Shown: positions 38,109-46,797 of the stretch, in pieces | How the letters are laid out: every line of letters begins with the position of its first letter | Position numbering within the stretch: the stretch's first letter is position 1 | Assembly (NCBI GenBank): GCA_963729075.1 | Contig: CAVSMU010000012.1 | Span: forward strand, 119,217 to 183,216 | Direction: 5' to 3' | DNA length: 64,000 bases | Source of the DNA: WHSW01 sp963729075 | GTDB taxonomy: Bacteria > Actinomycetota > Thermoleophilia > Solirubrobacterales > 70-9 | Notes under the pieces: generated by a model | The model's database searches: none | The model's input: the letters and a program-made list of their open reading frames with translations, nothing else | What the model was told of the DNA's origin: nothing | Position numbers and translations under genes: made by a program

Positions 38109-39066
38109 CTACGCTCGCCCGAGCGCGGCGCGATCGGCGCTCGCGACGCGCTTGCCTTCCGGACCGACCTGGAGCGGATCCATCCCCACCCCGCGCGGCA
38201 GCACGAGGACGGGGCAGCGGCCGAGTCGACCAGCGGCCGGCGACGCTGCCCAGCGCGGTGCGCTTCAGCGCCCCGTAGCCGCGCGACCCGGCGAGGATCA
38301 GATCGAACTCCCCGCTCGCCTCGGCGAGCAGCGGCCCGGGCGAGCCGCTGAGCAGACGCGCGTCGACCGGCAAATCGGCGGGCACCCGGCCGATCGCGAG
38401 GTCGAGGACGCGTTGCTTTTCCTCGCGCTCGAGGTCGCGAAACTCGGCGTTGGCGAGGATCGAGGCCGCGGCCGCAAGCCCGTAGCGCTCGGGCTCTGCC
38501 ACCGTGATCACGGTGAGGATCGCGTGCGTGCGCGCGGCGAGGCCGACCGCGGTCTCGAACGCCGCCCAGGCCTCGGCCGAACCGTCGAAGGCGACCGCAA
38601 TCCGCTGCAGCCGGCGCTGCTCGCGGGCGGCGTAGGCGCGCGGGGCGACGGCGACCGCGCACGGCGCCCCCTGGAGGAGCGCCCGCCCGACGCTCCCCGG
38701 GAGCACCCGGCCGAGGGGGCCGCGGTGGGTGGAGCCGACGACGATCAAGAGCGCCCGCTCCTCGCTCGCGAGCTCATAGAGCGCGGCGCCGGGCGAGTGG
38801 CTGGCGATCGCCTTGGTCTCGGGGTCGAGGGCGGCGAGCCGGTCGCGCACCGCGGCGAACGGCTCCTTGGTCTCCAGGTGAAGCGCCGCCTCGAGCTCGG
38901 ACTGGCTCATCAACTGCCGAGACCACGGCAGCACCGTGGCGATCAGCGGCACGGTGGCGGCGAGCGGCCGGGCGTCGAGCGTTTCGGCCAGCAGCTCGCC
39001 GAGCGCGAGCGCGTCGTGGCCCTGCGGTGTGTCCTGGTAGCCGATGATGAGCTTGTTGGTCTTCAT
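38109..39066 (-). CDS. tandem universal stress protein (USP copy 2), 3' end frameshifted
   Basis: Almost identical to USP copy 1 over 891 bp: two UspA domains with GSTHRGPLGRVLPGSV and GSRGYGALKRTALGSVAG. Two single-base losses near 38218 and 38247, relative to copy 1, throw the end out of frame. Reading through gives a natural tail DPLQVGPEGKRVASADRAAL and stop at 38109-38111, different from the copy 1 tail. ATG at 39066 overlaps the stop of USP copy 3 (ATGA), so the two are one operon behind palindrome E. Confidence 0.85.
38171..39061. repeat. long direct repeat, copy 2
   Basis: Partner of 6451-7343. The two 1-bp gaps inside this copy suggest either early decay or sequence error. Confidence 0.9.
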
Positions 39067-39965
39067 CCCGCCTGCGCCTCGGTGGCTGTCGTTCGGCTGT
39101 CTTCATCCTCCAGGCCCGACCTGACCCCGCGCGGTACGACGAGCACCGGGCAGGGCGCCGTGCGGACGAGCTCGTCGGAGACGCTGCCGACGAGCGTCCG
39201 CCGCAGCGGCCCATAGCCCCGTGAGCCGACCACGAGCAGGTCGAGGTCGACCCCCTGAAGCGCCAGCTCTGTCGCTTCACGGCCCTGGCGCAGTACGCGC
39301 TCGGTCTCGGTGCGGCCCGAGATCGACTTCGAGCCCCGGTCGAGGATCTCCGTCCAGGCCGGGCGGACTGTCTCGGCCGCGGCGTCCTCGCCAGGGATGC
39401 CGATATACGGGGCGACCGTGATCACCCGCAGCGTGGCGCCGAATGCCGCGGCGAGTTGCTCGGCGGCGACGAGCGCCAGGTCGGCCTCGGCGGAGCCGTC
39501 GTAGCCGACCCCGATCAGTCCGATTTCGGCGTGCGCGCGGTCGCTCCAACCGCGCGGCGCGACCAGAACCGCGCACGGCGCCCCCTGAAATAGCCGCGCC
39601 GCGACCGTTCCGGCGAGCACCCGGCCGAATGCGCCGTGGTGGGTGGAGCCGATCACCACCAGATCGGCGCCCTCCTGCTCGGCGATGTCCGTGAGGCCGT
39701 GGGCAGCGGTGTCCTGCAGCTCGCGGGCTTCGAACTCGAGCTCGCCGAGCTCCGCGCGAGCCTGCTCGAAGACGTGCTCGTAGTGCGCCGCCCTTGCCTC
39801 GTTGTAGCTCTCGTAGCCGGCCGGCCCGAGCCACGGCTCGGGGCCGTACTCGATCGCCGAGGCGACGATCAGCCGAGCGTTCGACGCGCGCGCCAGCGCC
39901 GCACCGAGACGAAGCGCGTCCCGGGCCTGGTCGGTGCCGTCGAAGCCGACGATGATCTTGTTCAT
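39063..39965 (-). CDS. tandem universal stress protein (USP copy 3)
   Basis: A 300-residue intact protein with two UspA domains: MNKIIVGFDGTDQARDALRL, ending GSTHHGAFGRVLAGTVAARL; then IGVGYDGSAEADLALVAAEQ, ending GSRGYGPLRRTLVGSVSDEL. Both nucleotide loops are complete. ATG at 39965 has a GGGGAGGAG site; the longer upstream frame lacks one. Its -10-like TAGGTT (40047-40042) is 55 bp from palindrome E. It is the first gene of a two-USP operon. Confidence 0.9.
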   Translation of the reverse strand: MNKIIVGFDGTDQARDALRLGAALARASNARLIVASAIEYGPEPWLGPAGYESYNEARAAHYEHVFEQARAELGELEFEARELQDTAAHGLTDIAEQEGADLVVIGSTHHGAFGRVLAGTVAARLFQGAPCAVLVAPRGWSDRAHAEIGLIGVGYDGSAEADLALVAAEQLAAAFGATLRVITVAPYIGIPGEDAAAETVRPAWTEILDRGSKSISGRTETERVLRQGREATELALQGVDLDLLVVGSRGYGPLRRTLVGSVSDELVRTAPCPVLVVPRGVRSGLEDEDSRTTATEAQAG

Positions 39966-40041
39966 TACGCTCCTCCCCGGTTCCAGGTCGGTAAGAATGC
40001 CCGGTATCGACATGTCGCTGCCTCGTTCGTCCGCTTCGGCC

Positions 40042-40109
40042 AACCTAGGGCCGAAGGCGGCGAACGGCATCGGTGCCGACCCCCGGAGACAAGCCCGTAG
40101 CTACCACTT
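40042..40109 (-). promoter_or_regulatory. regulon palindrome E with -10 (spacing 55)
   Basis: Palindrome 40095-40109 reads CCGTAGC-T-ACCACTT on the plus strand. TAGGTT at 40047-40042 (minus) is 55 bp from the centre and serves the USP operon. The divergent kinase gene starts only 16 bp away and has no -10 at either distance. Confidence 0.55.
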
Positions 40110-40124
40110 AGACGGAGGCCCCGG

Positions 40125-41810
40125 TTGGAAGGCCGGTCGGTAAAGGAGGACCTGGACCGCGACCAGCTCAGCCGGCTGCTGGAGGTCGGGCGCGGACTGG
40201 TTTCGGAGCTCGACCTCGAAGCCGTCCTGAGGCAGGTGCTCGAGGTGGCACGCGATCTCACCGGGGCGCGCTATGCGGCGCTTGGCATCCTCGATCGCGG
40301 AAAAGAAGGAGCTCGAGCGATTCCTGTTCGTCGGCATCGACGAGGCGACCCGAGCGCGAATCGGGCCCCTGCCACGCGGTCATGGGATCCTCGGTGAGCT
40401 GATCAGAAATCCCGAGCCGCTTCGCCTCGAGCGGATCAGCGACCACCCCCGCTCCTATGGCTTTCCGGCCGAGCACCCGCCGATGACGACGTTCGCCGGG
40501 GTTCCGGTGATGATTCGCGGCGAGGTCTTCGGCAACCTCTACCTGACCGAGAAGGAGGGAGGCACGTTCGATGAGACCGACGAGGAGCTGCTCGTCGTCC
40601 TCAGCCGAGTGGGCGGCGATCGCGATCGACAACGCGCGGCTCTATCAGGAGGCAGAGGCGGCGCCGCGAGGACCTCGAGCGGGCGGTGCGCGGCCTCGAG
40701 GCCACGGTTTCGCTGAGCCGCGAGCTCGGCGGCGAGAGCGACGTCGAGCGAGTCCTCGAACTGGTGGCCAAGCGCGGTCGCGCCCTGGTCGATGCGCGTT
40801 CGGTGCTCGTTCTGCTCCTCGATGACGGCGAGCTGCGCGTCGCGGAGGCAGTTGGCGAAGCCCCATCCGAGCTTCGAGGTCGAGTTGTAGAGCTCGAGGG
40901 AGCGCTGCAGGAGCTGCTGCAGACGTCGACCAGCCAACGCCGGGCCGGGCGGAGCCTGCGGCTCCTGGAGGACCTGGGCGTATCCGCACGGGCGGCGCTG
41001 CTCGTACCGCTGCGGGCCCGCGGAGAGGCCAACGGCGCGATCGTCGCTCTCGATCGGATGGAGGGGGACGCGTTCAGCGCCGACGACGAGCTCGTCCTGA
41101 GCTCGTTCGGCTCCGCGGCCGCGGCCGCGATCGCGGCAACCCAGGCACTCGAGCGCGAGAAGCTCGAGCTATCGATCACGGCTTCGGAGCAGGCGCGCGG
41201 CCGCTGGGCGCGCGAGCTTCACGACGAGACGCTGCAGGAGCTGGGCGCGCTCAAGGTGATGCACGAGAGCGCCCTCAAGGCCGACGAGGCCGAGGGGATG
41301 CGCGGGGCGTTGCTGCGCGCCAACGAGCAGGTGGAACGGCTGATCGAAGGGCTGCAGGGGCTGATCACGGAACTGCGCCCGGCGGCGCTGGACGAGCTCG
41401 GAACCGAGGCCGCGATCGAGGCGCTCGTGGCTCATCTGCGCGAGCGCGAAGCGCTGCGGATCGAGACCGACTTCGATCTCGCCTACGAGGCCGGGCGCGA
41501 GCCGAACAGGCACACCCCCGAGCTCGAGGCGACGATGTACCGAATCGTTCAGGAGGCTCTTAACAACGTGATCAAGCACGCCGACGCGGACTCGGTCCGA
41601 GTCGCGCTCAGCGAGGATCGGGGCGAGGTCACGGTGATCGTCGAGGACGACGGCAAAGGTGTCGAGCCGACCCGGGCTCGCCAGGGCTTCGGCTTGATCG
41701 GGATGCGCGAGCGGGTCGGCCTGGCCGGTGGCCAGCTGACCGTCGGTGCCGGAGCCAGGGGTGGGACTCGGGTCACGGCGGTCCTTCCTGCCGTCAGGCG
41801 CGAGGCGTAG
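40125..41810 (+). CDS. DevS/DosT-like GAF-GAF histidine kinase, frameshifted
   Basis: About 560 residues. GAF-A contains HGILGELIRNPEPLRLERIS and FPAEHPPMTTFAGVPV, then GEVFGNLYLTEKEGG. The HPPM segment matches the region that supplies the haem-ligand His in mycobacterial DevS/DosT (family knowledge). GAF-B runs from about residue 195. The HisKA_3 box RWARELHDETLQELGALKVM carries the phospho-acceptor His near residue 365, and the HATPase has YRIVQEALNNVIKHADA and GFGLIGMRERV. A haem-based redox/O2/NO sensor is inferred. TTG at 40125 follows GGAGG. Breaks near 40300, 40610 and 40660. Confidence 0.83.
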
Positions 41811-41823
41811 GACTCGCCGCTAA

Positions 41824-42471
41824 CTAGCGCTCGACCAGGTCGTGGTCGAGGGCATAGGCGACGAGCTCGGCACGCGTTGTCAGGCCCGTCTTGCGCTGAA
41901 TGTTGGCGCGATGCGTCTCGACGGTGCGGACGCTGAGCACGAGCCGCTCGGCGATCTCGGGGTTCATATAGCCGAGCGCCACCAGGCCGAGGACCTCGAT
42001 CTCGCGTGGCGTCAAATCGTCGGGAGGCCCGAGGTCGGCCTCGGCGACCATCCGCGCGCCGAGCTGGGGGTTGATGTAGGTCTCGCCGGCGACCGCCGAG
42101 CGCACGGCGTCGACCAGCTCTGAGGCTGCCGAGTGCTTGATCACGTAGCCGCGCACGCCCTTGCGGAGCGCCTCGCGGGCGAAGGCGGGCTCGTTCTGCA
42201 TGGTCAGCACGACCACCGCGGTGTCGGGTGAGGTCGCGGCGATCTTGGGCAGGATCTCGAGACTCGGCGTTCCGGGCATGCTCAGGTCGAGAACCAAAAC
42301 GGTCGGCTTGTGGCCGAGCACGTAGCGGGCGGCGGAGTCCGCGTCCCCGGCCTCGGCGACGACCTCGACGTCCGCCTCGGCCTCGAGGACCATCCGGATG
42401 CCGTCGCGCACGATCTCGTGATCGTCGGCGAGGACGACCGTGATCGTCTCCGGCGCCGCGTCGTCGGCCAC
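41824..42471 (-). CDS. NarL/FixJ-family response regulator (DevR-like role)
   Basis: A 215-residue intact regulator. Receiver: VVLADDHEIVRDGIRMVLEA, phospho-acceptor Asp62 in VLVLDLSMPG, switch Lys in GVRGYVIKHS. LuxR-type HTH: LTPREIEVLGLVALGYMNPE and RLVLSVRTVETHRANIQ. GTG at 42471 lies 10 nt after the stop of the SRPBCC-like gene, so it is probably in that operon and hence behind palindrome F (autoregulation). It is convergent with the kinase gene, their stops 13 bp apart. It is the obvious candidate to bind the palindromes. A shattered copy lies at 54994-55175. Confidence 0.9.
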   Translation of the reverse strand: MADDAAPETITVVLADDHEIVRDGIRMVLEAEADVEVVAEAGDADSAARYVLGHKPTVLVLDLSMPGTPSLEILPKIAATSPDTAVVVLTMQNEPAFAREALRKGVRGYVIKHSAASELVDAVRSAVAGETYINPQLGARMVAEADLGPPDDLTPREIEVLGLVALGYMNPEIAERLVLSVRTVETHRANIQRKTGLTTRAELVAYALDHDLVER

Positions 42472-42481
42472 CTTCGGCACC

Positions 42482-43268
42482 TTAGGGCCCGCTCCTGACC
42501 GACGTGCTGCCTTCCTCGCCGGCGCAATATCCGTCGCCGGGGATGTCGAAGTCCTCCCAGCCGCGCTGGCGGGCGCACATTGCGTCGCGTCTGGCGCGGA
42601 TCTCACGCTCGCGGCCTTCGCGGGCCGGACTGGAGCCGAGGCCGGAGTTGAAGCGCTGCTCGGCTTCGGCCGCCACCTCGTTGAGGACCAGCCGGCGGGT
42701 CAGCGCGGCAAACGGGGAGATCAGCGTCCAGTAGAGACGAAACCTCCGCCGCGCGCGCTCGTTCGTCGGCTCCGTCCTGGTCTCGGTGATCAACCGCGAC
42801 CGGCTCAGGGCTGACGGGAGCGACCGCGAGGCTCCAGCAGACACGGACCGCTCCCGCGCATGGTCGGTCGAAGCGCTCGCGTGTGAGGCCGTTTCGCTCC
42901 ACCGCGTTGTCCCACATGCTCAGTCCCAGCACGAGTCTGTGCGGCGGCTGGTCTTCGAGCACGATCCAGTAGCCGGACTCGATCAGCTGGCGGATCGTCT
43001 GATCCTTCGGCTGAGGTGGAGGCGGCAGGCCGCGCAGACGCCGGAGCGCGCGGTCGGGAAGCAACCGAAGCCGAGTGAGGGCGATCACGAGCGGCGCTCG
43101 CGACATGTCGGTGTCGCGGATCGCATCGAAGGTAGTCGCGGCGTCGGCCTCGACGATGCGCTCCTGCCGGGTGGCGCTGGCGGCGTTCTTGAGGAAGCGC
43201 TCGAGCCCGGCGCTCCGAGCCGGAGCCGAACCCGCGATCACCGTTCGAGGAAGCTCTGCTGTCTGCAT
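42482..43268 (-). CDS. SRPBCC/DUF2867-like protein, frameshifted
   Basis: About 260 residues. The first part reads RQERIVEADAATTFDAIRDT, then GYWIVLEDQPPHRLVLGLSM and, after a break near 42840, TETRTEPTNERARRRFRLYW, then LISPFAALTRRLVLNEVAAE. That is the beta-strand plus long C-terminal helix order of START/SRPBCC-like proteins; a similar one lies at 60422. A 50-residue tail follows. ATG at 43268 or 43301. A -10-like TAGCCT (43323-43318) is 54 bp from palindrome F. Ligand unknown; it precedes the response regulator. Confidence 0.6.
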
Positions 43269-43317
43269 GTCACGGCCCCTTGTCTGACGCGCACGAAGCA
43301 TCGTCGTTGTTGCCTCG

Positions 43318-43413
43318 AGGCTAGTCGTCGTCGGCGCCGGGGGTATCGGGGCCGGCCGCCGATCTGGATCGGTGCTGACTACCTAGGCCGGGCGATCGCA
43401 GGTCGGATAGGAC
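43318..43413. promoter_or_regulatory. divergent regulon promoter F (SRPBCC-regulator / ZIP)
   Basis: Palindrome 43370-43384 reads CGGTGCT-G-ACTACCT. To the right TAGGAC (43408-43413) is 31 bp from the centre and 7 nt before the ATG at 43421. To the left TAGCCT (43323-43318, minus) is 54 bp away. Confidence 0.6.
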
Positions 43414-43420
43414 TGCGTCA

Positions 43421-44143
43421 ATGCTCGAACTCCTACTGGCCGCTTCGGCGACGGCCCTCGCCACGGGTATCGGCGCGGTGCCGGTCTTCGCGCTCGGCGA
43501 CGAACGCGCCGAGGCGCTGAAGCCGGGACTGCTCGGCCTCGCCGCGGGGGTCATGGCCGTGGCCGCGATCGCCGGACTGCTGATGCCGGCCTGGGACGAA
43601 GGCGAGCCGGTCGAGGTGCTGGGCGGCCTCGCGGTCGGGGTGGCGTTCCTGCTCGGGGCCCGCAACCTGCTCGGCCACGCCGAGTCAGGTGCGAGCGCGG
43701 CGACGCGAACCTCGGCCCTGGTATTCCTGGTCCTGCTCGTCCACAGCCTGCCCGAGGGCTTCGCGATCGGCACCGCGTTCGCCTCGGAGACCGAGGGGCT
43801 CGCCCTCTTCGTCGTCGTCGCGATTGCGATCCAGAACATCCCCGAGGGCACGAGCGTGGCGATCCCGATGGCGGCGGCCGGCTATGGGGCCGCCCGGCAG
43901 TTCTGGGCCGCCGTCGCCACCAGCCTCCCACAGCCCGTCGGGGCGGCCATCGCCTTCGTGCTGGTCGAGCAGATCACCGCCCTGCTGCCGATCTCGTTCG
44001 CGTTCGCGGCCGGAGCGATGCTGGCGCTCGTGGCCATCGAGCTGGTGCCCGGTGCGGTGCGCGCCAACCTTTGGCTGGCGGTCGCGGGCGGGGCGGTCGG
44101 GGCCGGGCTGATGGCAATCCTGAGCATCCTCCTGGATGTCTAG
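43421..44143 (+). CDS. ZIP-family metal transporter
   Basis: A 240-residue membrane protein with eight hydrophobic helices and both ZIP metal motifs: HSLPEGFAIGTAF in helix 4 and IQNIPEGTSVAIPMA in helix 5. ZIP carriers move Zn2+ or Fe2+ into the cytoplasm. The ATG at 43421 is 7 nt after TAGGAC, so the message is probably leaderless. Its placement behind palindrome F links metal uptake to the same response as the response regulator. Intact. Confidence 0.87.
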   Translation: MLELLLAASATALATGIGAVPVFALGDERAEALKPGLLGLAAGVMAVAAIAGLLMPAWDEGEPVEVLGGLAVGVAFLLGARNLLGHAESGASAATRTSALVFLVLLVHSLPEGFAIGTAFASETEGLALFVVVAIAIQNIPEGTSVAIPMAAAGYGAARQFWAAVATSLPQPVGAAIAFVLVEQITALLPISFAFAAGAMLALVAIELVPGAVRANLWLAVAGGAVGAGLMAILSILLDV

Positions 44144-44168
44144 GTGGCGGGCGATCCCGGGCCCGCGT

Positions 44169-44236
44169 CCGTAGCGCCTACGGAGCGGAGTCGGGTGTGC
44201 GGTGCGGATGAGTCGCAGGCACCGCCATGAGAGTGT
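44169..44236 (+). promoter_or_regulatory. regulon palindrome G (near-perfect) with conserved downstream module
   Basis: CCGTAGC-G-CCTACGG at 44169-44183. GAGTGT at 44231 is 55 bp from the centre; GATGAG at 44207 (31 bp) is an alternative -10. CGGAT lies 36 bp and CATGA 57 bp from the first base, exactly as at palindrome L. Confidence 0.55.
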
Positions 44237-44320
44237 CAGCCGACACGGTCACGTGTGCGGGAGTAAAGGCGCATCGTTGGCATCCGAGAGGCTTTCGCCC
44301 AATCCTTCGAAGGGAGCGAC

Positions 44321-45551
44321 ATGAACGATCGACGGACAGAGGTCTTCATCGCCGGCGGCGGCGTGGCGGGGATCGAGGCGCTGCTGGCTCTCCGGGACCT
44401 CGCCGGTGACCTGGTCCACGTCACGCTCGCGTCGCCGGCGCCGGAGTTCGTCTACAAGCCGCTGACGGTCGAGGAGCCGTTCTCTCCCGAGCCGGCGACC
44501 CGGCTCGAGCTCGAGCCGCTCGTCGCGGAGACAGGGGGTACGTTCGTTCAGAAGGGGCTGCGCGCTATCGACGCCGATCGGCGCATCGCCGAGCTCGACG
44601 ACGGCACCACCCTCGACTTCGACGCGGCGATCGTCTGCGTCGGAGCCAAGGCGCGAGAGGCGTTCGCCGGAGCCGAGACGCTGCGCACCTCCGGCGATCC
44701 GATCGACATCGACGCGCTGCTGCGCGCGGCCGACCGAGCACGAGTTCGGCCGGATGGTCTTCATCGTCCCTCCGACCGGAAGTTGGCCGCTGCCCGTCTA
44801 TGAGCTCGCGCTGATGGCCGAGCACCGCGCGCGCGAGCTGGCGCTCGTGCGTGCGGATCGTGATCGTGACGCCCGAACCCGAGCCGCTGAGCGTCTTCGG
44901 ACACCTTGCCAGCGACGCTGTGTCCTCGCTGCTCGCCACGCGCGTGATCGAGGTCCGCACCGGCGTTCGCGCGCGCGAGGGCGCCGACGGCTCGATCGTG
45001 CTCGATCCGTGGGGCGAGCAGCTCGACGCCGGGGCGGTGGTCGCGCTTCCCGAGCTCCGCGGTCCCGCCCTCGCCGGGCCTCCCCGCTGACGAGCGCGGC
45101 TTCATCCCGATCGATGAGCACGCCCGGGTGCGGGGCGTCCCCGGCGTCTACGCCGCCGGCGACGGGACCAACTTCCCGATCAAGCACGGCGGGCTCGGTA
45201 CGCAGCAGGCCGACGCAGCGGCCGAGGAGATCGCGGCGCAAGCGGGAGCTTCACTGGAGCCCGGCTCCCTTTCACCCGGTGATCCGCGGCAAGCTGATCA
45301 CCGGCGACGAGTCGCTCAACCTGCAGGCCGACATCGCCGGCGGGGGTGGGGAGGGCGTCTCCAGCCTCGACTACCTGTGGTGGCCGCCGCAGAAGATCGC
45401 GGGCAAGTATCTGACCGCCCAGCTCAGCGGGCGTACTCCGCATGAGCTTGGACCGCCGCCCGAGCACGGGATCGAGGTCGAGGTCTCGCTGGGCGCCGAC
45501 TGGCACCGCGAGCCGATGGGCCTCGATCCGTACTCGCCCGGGACGACCTAG
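44321..45551 (+). CDS. SQR/NDH-like FAD oxidoreductase, frameshifted
   Basis: Third paralogue. FAD binding VFIAGGGVAGIEALLALRDL, PEFVYKPLTVEEPF, DFDAAIVCVGAKAREAF, GSWPLPVYELALMAEHRARE, RGFIPIDEHARVRGVPGVYA, AAGDGTNFPIKHGGLGTQQA and WWPPQKIAGKYLTAQLS. Same quinone-reductase fold as the genes at 20027 and 33852, with no clear SQR cysteines. Breaks near 44740, 44845, 45085 and 45265. ATG at 44321 has GAAGGGAG. It lies about 80 nt downstream of the palindrome G promoter. Confidence 0.78.
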
Positions 45552-45574
45552 GTGTACGGATCGATGATCGGTTC

Positions 45575-45618
45575 CAGTAGTGGCCACGGATGAACGCCGG
45601 AGCGCCGCTTGAGACCGT
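45575..45618 (+). promoter_or_regulatory. regulon palindrome H with -10 (spacing 31)
   Basis: CAGTAGT-G-GCCACGG at 45575-45589; -10-like GACCGT at 45613-45618, 31 bp from the centre. The flavodoxin ATG at 45652 has AAGGAG. Confidence 0.5.
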
Positions 45619-45651
45619 CCGCTGAGAGCGGGAAGCGAGAAAGGAGCCGGT

Positions 45652-46215
45652 ATGCGCGCCGTCGTCGTCTATGAGTCGATCTACGGGAACACCAAAGGGA
45701 TCGCGGAGGGGATCGCGGAGGGTCTGCGTCACGGCGACCAGGCCGAGGTCGAAGTGCTGCCGGTGGATCGGGTCGCCGCCCGCGGCCTGGAAGGCGTCGA
45801 CCTGCTGGTCGTCGGCGGGCCGACTCACATGCACGGGATGACGAGCTCGATGAGCCGCAAGATGGCGGTCAAGGCCGCCGAGGACGAGGGGCTCGAGGTC
45901 GAGCCCGGTGCCGCGGAGGGCCTCGGCCTGCGGTCCTGGCTGCGTGATCAAGCCGGAGACGGCACGCGGGCGGCGGCCTTCGACACCCGTGCGGACGCGT
46001 CGCCCACGCTCACGGGAATGGCGGCGCGCGGGATCGCCAAGCGGCTGCGCCGGCGGGGCTTCGAGACGGTCAGCGAGCCCGAGAGCTTCCTCGTCGAGGA
46101 ATCCGAGGGTCCATTGGCCGCCGGCGAGCTCGACCGCGCTCGGCGCTGGGGCGAGGCTCTCGCCGCCAAGGCCGGCTCAGGCGTCGGCGGGCAACCCGCC
46201 ACGACCCGCCCGTGA
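45652..46215 (+). CDS. flavodoxin-family protein
   Basis: A 187-residue protein with the FMN phosphate loop VVYESIYGNTKGIAEGIAEG, then VLPVDRVAARGLEGVDLLVV and GGPTHMHGMTSSMSRKMAV. The flavodoxin fold binds FMN and carries one or two electrons, a natural partner for the POR and hydrogenase genes here. ATG at 45652 follows AAGGAG. The last 313 bp (45903-46215) recur almost unchanged at 63621-63933, there without the FMN-binding half. Confidence 0.85.
   Translation: MRAVVVYESIYGNTKGIAEGIAEGLRHGDQAEVEVLPVDRVAARGLEGVDLLVVGGPTHMHGMTSSMSRKMAVKAAEDEGLEVEPGAAEGLGLRSWLRDQAGDGTRAAAFDTRADASPTLTGMAARGIAKRLRRRGFETVSEPESFLVEESEGPLAAGELDRARRWGEALAAKAGSGVGGQPATTRP
45903..46215. repeat. 313-bp direct repeat, partner of 63621-63933
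   Basis: Second half of the intact flavodoxin gene. A handful of substitutions and no gaps separate the two copies. Confidence 0.9.
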
Positions 46216-46233
46216 TCAAGATCTCCTCGATTC

Positions 46234-46671
46234 TCAGCTTCGGTGAGCCATCGCGCGGGCGACGTCGAGCGTCGACAAGATCCCGATCGGCATCCGCCGC
46301 CGATCGCGCACGACGAGGTGGGACACGCCGTGCTCGGCGAGCAGCTGTGCCGCGCGCTCCAGGCTCTCGTCGTCGCGGACGCTGACCGCCTCGGTCGCGG
46401 CGATGTCGCCGGCGCCGAGCTCGTCGAACTGGCCGCTGCCGGCGGCGGCGATCAAGTCGGCGTCGGCGATCACCGGCGGTTCGTCCGCTTCGTCGTCGGC
46501 AACGACGGCGGCATGGACGCGGTTGCGCGCCATCAGCCCGGCGACCTCAGCAAGCGGTGCGTCGGGCGCCACGCTGAGGATGCCGACGCTGGCAAAGTCG
46601 CCCACGGTTTGGTCGGCGAGCGGGTTCGGTTGAAGGCTGCGACTCCGGGTCTGATTCGTCTCTGTGTTCAT
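46234..46671 (-). CDS. two-CBS-domain protein
   Basis: A 145-residue Bateman pair: GDFASVGILSVAPDAPLAEV and AGLMARNRVHAAVVADDEAD in CBS1, SVRDDESLERAAQLLAEHGV and GILSTLDVARAMA in CBS2. Similar to the CBS gene at 15410 and to DosR-regulon Hrp1. ATG at 46671 is 7 nt after TACGAT, a leaderless arrangement; the longer upstream frame lacks a ribosome site. It is convergent with the flavodoxin gene. Ligand likely an adenine nucleotide (family knowledge). Confidence 0.82.
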   Translation of the reverse strand: MNTETNQTRSRSLQPNPLADQTVGDFASVGILSVAPDAPLAEVAGLMARNRVHAAVVADDEADEPPVIADADLIAAAGSGQFDELGAGDIAATEAVSVRDDESLERAAQLLAEHGVSHLVVRDRRRMPIGILSTLDVARAMAHRS

Positions 46672-46678
46672 GGCGACG

Positions 46679-46746
46679 ATCGTATGGAGGTGTCGGCGGC
46701 CTGTCATCAGCAACGAGCACCGAGCCGGACTAAGTGCTCAGCGCGG
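46679..46746 (-). promoter_or_regulatory. regulon palindrome I (degenerate) with -10 (spacing 55)
   Basis: AAGTGCT-C-AGCGCGG at 46732-46746; TACGAT at 46684-46679 (minus), 55 bp from the centre and 7 nt before the CBS start. Both half-sites are diverged, so support comes mostly from the spacing. Confidence 0.4.
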
Positions 46747-46752
46747 ATGTGA

Positions 46753-46787
46753 TGCCGGGCCGGTCGCGGACGCCGACCGGCCCGGCA
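46753..46787. terminator. strong hairpin after the 117-residue gene
   Basis: 14-bp perfect stem TGCCGGGCCGGTCG / CGACCGGCCCGGCA with a 7-nt loop, 10 bp past the stop of the minus-strand gene at 46798. Confidence 0.6.
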
Positions 46788-46797
46788 AGAGGCGAGC

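Noticed and set aside
42479..42484. TAAGGT, 7 nt before the response-regulator GTG, as its own leaderless promoter
   Set aside because: It contains the stop codon of the upstream gene and no convincing palindrome lies at either expected distance; co-transcription is simpler, though an internal promoter cannot be excluded.
20027..45551. Calling the three flavoproteins sulfide:quinone oxidoreductases
   Set aside because: The fold fits, but the redox cysteines needed for sulfide oxidation could not be located, so only the SQR/NDH-like class is stated.
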